Shown here: positions 59,973 to 64,000 of the stretch, one piece after another
Layout: each line of letters opens with the position of its first letter
How positions within the stretch are numbered: the first letter of the stretch is position 1
NCBI GenBank assembly: GCA_019416685.1
Contig: DXWV01000055.1
Coordinates: forward strand, 1-64,000
Direction of reading: 5' to 3'
Source of the DNA: Bacteroides sp.
Lineage (GTDB): Bacteria; Bacteroidota; Bacteroidia; Bacteroidales; Bacteroidaceae
DNA: 64,000 nt
Program-made: the position numbers and the translations under genes
The notes under the pieces: generated by a model
Database searches by the model: none
The model's input: only the letters and a program-made list of their open reading frames with translations
What the model was told of the DNA's origin: nothing

Positions 59973-60135
59973 AATCGTCGATATTTACATTAAAATACTC
60001 CATTTGAAGGCATTCGTCCGCATTGTTTCGTAATCGATCGGATACTTCTGTAAGTATCCAGTGTTGGTCGCTCAAGGTGTAATTCTTCACACGCTCCATT
60101 GCTTCCTTGATGATTTTTTCTACTGTCTCTTCCAT
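59965..60135 (-). CDS. Hypothetical 56-aa protein
   Basis: A 56-residue acidic helical protein, MEETVEKIIKEAMERV, ending NVNIDDYE. It fits exactly between its neighbours, 3 bases below the 73-aa gene and overlapping the zinc-finger start by 8. No family is recognised. Confidence 0.5.
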   Translation of the reverse strand: MEETVEKIIKEAMERVKNYTLSDQHWILTEVSDRLRNNADECLQMEYFNVNIDDYE

Positions 60136-60138
60136 TTT

Positions 60139-60360
60139 TCACTGTTTTTTAATCTCTATTTGACAGCCTGGATGCCATATACGAATATTATTAGCGTACA
60201 CTACATCCTTCAACTCAATTACAACATGGCCACGTGTTTTTGCCTTACGAAAACGCAGGTCACAGTCCATATTTCTTTCAGCCCAGTCTTCTACGATGTC
60301 CCGGGCCTCACTTTTCTTTATTAGTATCTGAAATACTTCATTTCCTGTATATGTGTCCAT
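60139..60360 (-). CDS. Hypothetical 73-aa protein
   Basis: A 73-residue protein, MDTYTGNEVFQIL, with a RFRKAKTRGHVVIELKDVV beta segment. It is adjacent, without a gap, to the P-loop gene stop. Probably a small alpha/beta fold; the function is unknown. Confidence 0.5.
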   Translation of the reverse strand: MDTYTGNEVFQILIKKSEARDIVEDWAERNMDCDLRFRKAKTRGHVVIELKDVVYANNIRIWHPGCQIEIKKQ

Positions 60361-60996
60361 CTACTTATTTTTTACTTTGGTTAAACCTTCTCCCCAATAC
60401 TCGATAGCTCCCTTATCCCAAATCGTATATTTACCGGTGTTTCCTTGGTATCTCCCTTTACTGAATGCGATATGACCTTCCACCCATATCTTTAGGTCAG
60501 CGTCATACATCACACTGGTAGCTGCATCACCTTTGGGATTCTTGCCGCGTGCATGGCTGATGAAGATGAACAGTTTGTCCGGAAATTCCTCCTTTAACTG
60601 AATATAGTCCTTATACGTCATCTGCGTATATTGGAAGCTATCGATGATTACAATGTTGTAGCTCTTGTGCCGGCGAAGGCGTTCCCGTAACGATGGAATA
60701 TCTTCCTTGATAAAGTTCAATCGGCGACTAACCTCGGCCATACCGAAGCGTTTCAGGCTATTCTGTACCGTTAGGCAGGTTCCTTCTTCCAAAGAGTTGA
60801 AAGCAACACGATCGTATTTACAAAGCTCCTTACAGAGTTGCATCACAAAAGAACTCTTGCCGTTTCCACTTGACCCCCACACGAACCATACACCCGTACA
60901 CTCTGGCGTATCAAAAGCGTCACGCCACTTTCCCTCAAAAGGAAATACCTTGTATTTCTTATTCAGGATATCCCTGACATTCAATGCTCGTTTCAT
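60361..60996 (-). CDS. RecA-like P-loop ATPase
   Basis: A 211-residue ATPase. Walker A GSSGNGKSS lies near residue 41, Walker B IVIIDSFQ near 114, and a later FISHARGKN sensor-like segment. It is like the short RecA/RadA-fold ATPases of Bacteroides Mu-like phages. Placed after MuB and a small gene, it probably assists replication or recombination. Confidence 0.75.
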   Translation of the reverse strand: MKRALNVRDILNKKYKVFPFEGKWRDAFDTPECTGVWFVWGSSGNGKSSFVMQLCKELCKYDRVAFNSLEEGTCLTVQNSLKRFGMAEVSRRLNFIKEDIPSLRERLRRHKSYNIVIIDSFQYTQMTYKDYIQLKEEFPDKLFIFISHARGKNPKGDAATSVMYDADLKIWVEGHIAFSKGRYQGNTGKYTIWDKGAIEYWGEGLTKVKNK

Positions 60997-60998
60997 GC

Positions 60999-61355
60999 TT
61001 AGAAAAGTTTTAATTGCCGAATACTGTCGATCTTATCAAGAACTGCCTGACGTGCGGCACCTTGTAGTTTATTGCTGGAGAGCATCCAGCCCAATGCCCA
61101 AAGGAGGGCATTATCACGATTAGCAAACTGTCCCCATTTGCGACCGGGGTTGAAACCGCCGCCGGATCCACCTATCTGCATGTGAACGCCAGCGGTCCAC
61201 CAGCCGTCCTGTTGCCCGACAAGGGCATCCAGATAGTTACGGCCGTTACGATAGATAGTAACCGTCTCGTAATCCGTTAGAGTTGGATAATTACTCCAAG
61301 GTTCGGGCAGTTGTCCGCGTCCGTCTATCATTAAATATTCAAATTTGTTTTCCAT
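60999..61355 (-). CDS. Hypothetical 118-aa protein
   Basis: From the ATG at 61355 (MENKFEYLMIDGRG), which avoids overlap with the MuB stop; a start at 61400 is possible. The segment GGSGGGFNPGRKWGQF with NRDNALLWALGWML is distinctive, but its family is unknown to me. It lies between MuB and the P-loop gene, so it may assist transposition. Confidence 0.55.
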   Translation of the reverse strand: MENKFEYLMIDGRGQLPEPWSNYPTLTDYETVTIYRNGRNYLDALVGQQDGWWTAGVHMQIGGSGGGFNPGRKWGQFANRDNALLWALGWMLSSNKLQGAARQAVLDKIDSIRQLKLF

Positions 61356-61392
61356 ACGCCTAAAATTATGTTTGAACGGTGTTTGAACGGGA

Positions 61393-62262
61393 TTATTCAC
61401 TCATGCGCTTTACTTTATGTATCGACTTCTTGACGCGTCTCAAGTCGAATTCACAGCCGGCAGCTTCTTTGATCACACAATCTATATCTTTCTTTTCCGT
61501 CACTCCATTGGCTGTACAGATGGCATATACATCTCTCGCGTCCGTAGGTTCCAGTTCGTAAAACTTTCGTCCGATACGGCTGTAGAATTCCTTATACCCC
61601 GGCTTCCGGTATTTCAAGCCATTACTGATGCGTTTAGCAATGTAGTCAGTGCTAAGGAAAACGACACCGCACTTCTCCTCCAGTTTGTTGTAAAGACTGA
61701 TAAAGTAGTGGAACACCGGTTCTGTCAATTTGTCGGCTTCATCGAACACCAAAAGGGGCGCATCCATTTGGATGATATCGTCCAGAATAAGGCTCCACAC
61801 TTCGCGTATATTGCAGCCTTCTGTCCGAATACCAACGGTACGGGCAATCTCACGAACGAAGTCGCCTTTTTTCATATCCTCGGAACAAAGGATGTAGAAT
61901 ACTTCCTTATGTTCCTGTAGGTAAACACGGGATGTGGTACTCTTACCACAACCGGCTTCACCGACCACCCATGTCACATTGCGCCAACGCTGCGCATCAG
62001 ACAGAACTCCGGTAATTTCCTGATACGCTCCGGTTTCTACGATCTGCCAACCGGGAGTATTAATGTTCTTCACCTGTGAAGCCACGTTACGGAACATATC
62101 ATCGCTGATTTTCTCGTACAATCCGTTCAGGATATTGCTCACGGTACCGACACTGATATTCTTCAAGCTACCGGCAGCCTTTGTTTGGCTGGGATACTTG
62201 GCCACATAAGCCTGTAGGCTTTCACGAATGGCATCTTTTTCTTGTCTTTTTAAATTGCTCAT
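61393..62262 (-). CDS. MuB-like transposition ATPase
   Basis: A 289-residue AAA+ ATPase. An N-terminal HTH (SVGTVSNILNGLYE, about 37-50) is followed by Walker A GEAGCGKST (101-109) and Walker B LLVFDEADK (170-178), with VVFLSTDYIAKR near 205. This is the MuB plan: target DNA binding, filament formation and activation of MuA. It lies 25 bases below the transposase gene. Confidence 0.9.
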   Translation of the reverse strand: MSNLKRQEKDAIRESLQAYVAKYPSQTKAAGSLKNISVGTVSNILNGLYEKISDDMFRNVASQVKNINTPGWQIVETGAYQEITGVLSDAQRWRNVTWVVGEAGCGKSTTSRVYLQEHKEVFYILCSEDMKKGDFVREIARTVGIRTEGCNIREVWSLILDDIIQMDAPLLVFDEADKLTEPVFHYFISLYNKLEEKCGVVFLSTDYIAKRISNGLKYRKPGYKEFYSRIGRKFYELEPTDARDVYAICTANGVTEKKDIDCVIKEAAGCEFDLRRVKKSIHKVKRMSE

Positions 62263-62287
62263 AACTTTTTTCTTAAAATATTTCTTA

Positions 62288-64000
62288 TTATAATTTCCCT
62301 ACTATTTTCCGCTGATCCACTTCCTTCCTGCCAAGCTGATCCCAAGTCACGTTACTGATTACCTTTGTCGAACGACCCAGTGAAATTTCGTCTGCGGGTT
62401 GACTGTATTTCTTTGTCCGGCGATCGATCTGACGCTGCACTTCCGCTGTGATACCTTTCAGTTTTGGGGTTTTTAAGCCGTGTTGTTCAGGGGCGACACC
62501 GAATTCATACTCGATTTCCTTTGCAGTCACTTGGCGTTCGATACGGTCTTGTATGTTGGCATCCTGTTCCCTACGGATGAAAGCAGCTTCGCCTTCAGTC
62601 TGGTCCTGAATACCACGATGGATAACCATGTACGGTTCGGCAACGCGTTCGAAGCGCATTTCACCTCCCTTATCTTTCCAGTACAACCGGACACTACCAA
62701 AATCATAGGGGTCATATTTGACATAGAACTGTTTGTAGGTATTCTGACGACGCCAATCATGATCAGGTGTACCGGGTGAGGAATAAACCTCGTAAGTGCG
62801 TTTCTTTCCGCCGATCGTAACCTCGATGCCGCCGGAGGTGAATGTGCTGGGACGATCTGTCATCACCCAGAAGATATCCACCATGTCACGCGCGGTGACA
62901 ATCTCGGTATCTTCATTTACACTGGTGTTATACATCTCAATCCGAGGGATACCTGTTGCAGGGTGTTTCATTTCACACCACTCCTGACGGGCCTGCACAT
63001 ATTTTACTTTCAATTCCGCAAGGGTATAAAGCTGGTCCTTATTTGCCTCGATAAATTCAATGTTCGGGCGGCTGGAATCTTTCTTATCCGTAATATTGCC
63101 ACCGGTAAAGCGCCAGTCTTTATGCAGTACCTGACTTTGGAAACGTCCGAATACTGATTCTATCGTTTTGGACTGACCGCTATATGGGGCAGTCGGGCGA
63201 TGAATATGGCTTATTTTACCCAATAAGCCGTCAGATACACGTTCCAGTTTCTTGTGACCGCCTTGGTTATCATGGACCAATTCATAAGGCTTATGCCCAC
63301 TCACTTGAAGAGCCATGCGGTAAGCGTGGTATTGTGCTTCATAATCCTCATGATCACTGATATGGAATCCCAGAAAGATTTCGCTATAAGCATCAATCAC
63401 CTCATAGACCTGAGTCGTACGTACGTTACCATTTTCGTCTTTATAGTAAAGATTCAACTTTGTTCCGTCACCATACCAAAGGCTGTCACGACGTGACGGG
63501 AGTTCGGTCTTATGCTTACGACCATAACGCTGATGGGCTTTCATCTCTCCATATACAGCATCGTACCATAACGGCTCAATACGGGGGCTGTTTAGCCATT
63601 CACGAAGGCTACGAGGACTTTTTAGCAGTTTCCATTCCCTATCAGGAGCAACACGGTTGTATTCCTCAAATATCTGCATGTCTGTATAAACAGGAACCCG
63701 GCTACGCTTCAGGGCTATGAGAAAACGTCCGGCTTCCTCATCGATCTTCAACGTGTTTTTGTTTCCATACTTTCCGCTGATTAATACCACGTAATTATTG
63801 GGACGATATTTAGTCATAAGTGCCTTTAAACGCCCAACGCTGCCTGGAAGTGTATGTTTATATTCTTCTCGAAGCAATTCACAGGTGGAAAGAAGAATCT
63901 CCCAAAGGTTGCGGCGACCGCCATTCAGTTTATTGGTTGAAGAAGTTAGACGGTTCAAGTCACGGAGTAATGTATTCAACACCGAAGCGTTCCTGACATA
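62288..64000 (-). CDS. MuA-like DDE transposase, cut by the right edge
   Basis: The frame stays open to the window edge, so the N-terminus is missing; a GTG at 63982 is the first internal candidate. Counting from that codon, the DDE residues are Asp172 (WYGDGTKL), Asp238 (ELVHDNQG) and Glu275 (SKTIESVFGR). The C-terminal beta-barrel contains YDPYDFGSVRLYWKDKG. It joins phage ends to target DNA for integration and replicative growth. Confidence 0.92.
   Translation of the reverse strand, partial: YVRNASVLNTLLRDLNRLTSSTNKLNGGRRNLWEILLSTCELLREEYKHTLPGSVGRLKALMTKYRPNNYVVLISGKYGNKNTLKIDEEAGRFLIALKRSRVPVYTDMQIFEEYNRVAPDREWKLLKSPRSLREWLNSPRIEPLWYDAVYGEMKAHQRYGRKHKTELPSRRDSLWYGDGTKLNLYYKDENGNVRTTQVYEVIDAYSEIFLGFHISDHEDYEAQYHAYRMALQVSGHKPYELVHDNQGGHKKLERVSDGLLGKISHIHRPTAPYSGQSKTIESVFGRFQSQVLHKDWRFTGGNITDKKDSSRPNIEFIEANKDQLYTLAELKVKYVQARQEWCEMKHPATGIPRIEMYNTSVNEDTEIVTARDMVDIFWVMTDRPSTFTSGGIEVTIGGKKRTYEVYSSPGTPDHDWRRQNTYKQFYVKYDPYDFGSVRLYWKDKGGEMRFERVAEPYMVIHRGIQDQTEGEAAFIRREQDANIQDRIERQVTAKEIEYEFGVAPEQHGLKTPKLKGITAEVQRQIDRRTKKYSQPADEISLGRSTKVISNVTWDQLGRKEVDQRKIVGKL

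Larger units (their letters stand above)
24406..64000. mobile_element. Mu-like transposable siphovirus prophage, incomplete at the right edge
   Basis: From about 24.4 kb to the edge the content is a transposable phage. It has MuA and MuB homologues, DUF3164, Mu-type head genes (gp27, gp28, gp36, DUF935 portal, MuF, gpG) and siphovirus tail genes (tube, frameshifted chaperones, tape measure, no sheath). The composition is visibly more GC-rich than the flanking chromosome. The gene set with a DGR-type reverse transcriptase resembles the hankyphage group of Bacteroides. The transposase-side end lies beyond 64000. The boundary at 24406 is approximate. Confidence 0.88.

Noticed and set aside
1..64000. 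CRISPR array or rRNA genes
   Set aside because: No regularly spaced direct repeats and no rRNA-like sequence were seen; only one tRNA is present.

Overview
The window looks like a Bacteroides-type chromosome (order Bacteroidales). The evidence is promoters with the Bacteroidota -7 box TAnnTTTG, weak or absent Shine-Dalgarno sites, BACON-domain lipoproteins, PcfJ/PcfK-like genes, and a chromosomal core of TolC/HlyD export, UDP-xylose synthase, DUF2809 and hybrid-kinase genes. Three blocks with different base composition lie side by side.

Block 1 (1-11.6 kb, AT-rich) is the integrase-proximal end of an integrated element, probably a prophage, that continues off the left edge. Leftward early genes include PcfJ/PcfK-like proteins, a gene II/X-like replication protein, NinG, an SPFH lipoprotein and many very small proteins. 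A repressor with inverted-repeat operators divides them from a rightward cargo cassette: a DUF4062 protein, a SLATT-like two-TM protein and a proline-rich peptide. A tyrosine recombinase follows, beside a tRNA-Gly(CCC).

Block 2 (11.7-24.4 kb) is host chromosome: a BACON/M43-like metalloprotease lipoprotein; an export operon of TolC, HlyD and two ABC-2 permeases with no ATPase gene; an SDR; membrane proteins; a response-regulator/histidine-kinase hybrid; UDP-glucuronate decarboxylase; and an HTH regulator whose 3' end abuts the next element.

Block 3 (about 24.4-64 kb, higher GC) is most of a Mu-like transposable siphovirus prophage resembling the hankyphage group known from Bacteroides. MuA (cut by the right edge), MuB and a run of small early genes read leftward from 64 to 56 kb. 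A small regulator at 55.8-56.0 kb has its own strong promoter. Late genes form two divergent operons from about 48.9-49.07 kb. The rightward one holds TerS, TerL, DUF1320, the DUF935 portal, MuF with a C-terminal papain-like toxin-type domain, gpG and a gp37-like protein. The leftward one holds ClpP-like protease/scaffold, capsid with a BACON-like domain, amidase, overlapping spanin-like genes, tail tube, frameshifted tail chaperones, tape measure, tail tip, and a 2294-aa tail protein. It then continues into a reverse transcriptase of diversity-generating-retroelement (DGR) type, a small HTH gene, a thymidylate-synthase-fold gene and a Dam methylase.

The most interesting points are these. (1) The DGR shows only one copy of the variable/template repeat, and that copy is Asn-codon-rich like a template, suggesting VR-TR collapse. 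(2) A thymidylate-synthase-family enzyme with the dCMP-hydroxymethylase-type Asp sits next to a DNA methylase. (3) A MuF-toxin is paired with an antisense gene that has its own promoter. (4) A promoter-led nested hairpin of about 104 nt lies in the late operon. (5) The left element carries a DUF4062/SLATT cassette. (6) The tail protein combines LamG-like, CotH-kinase-like, LRR and C-type-lectin regions.
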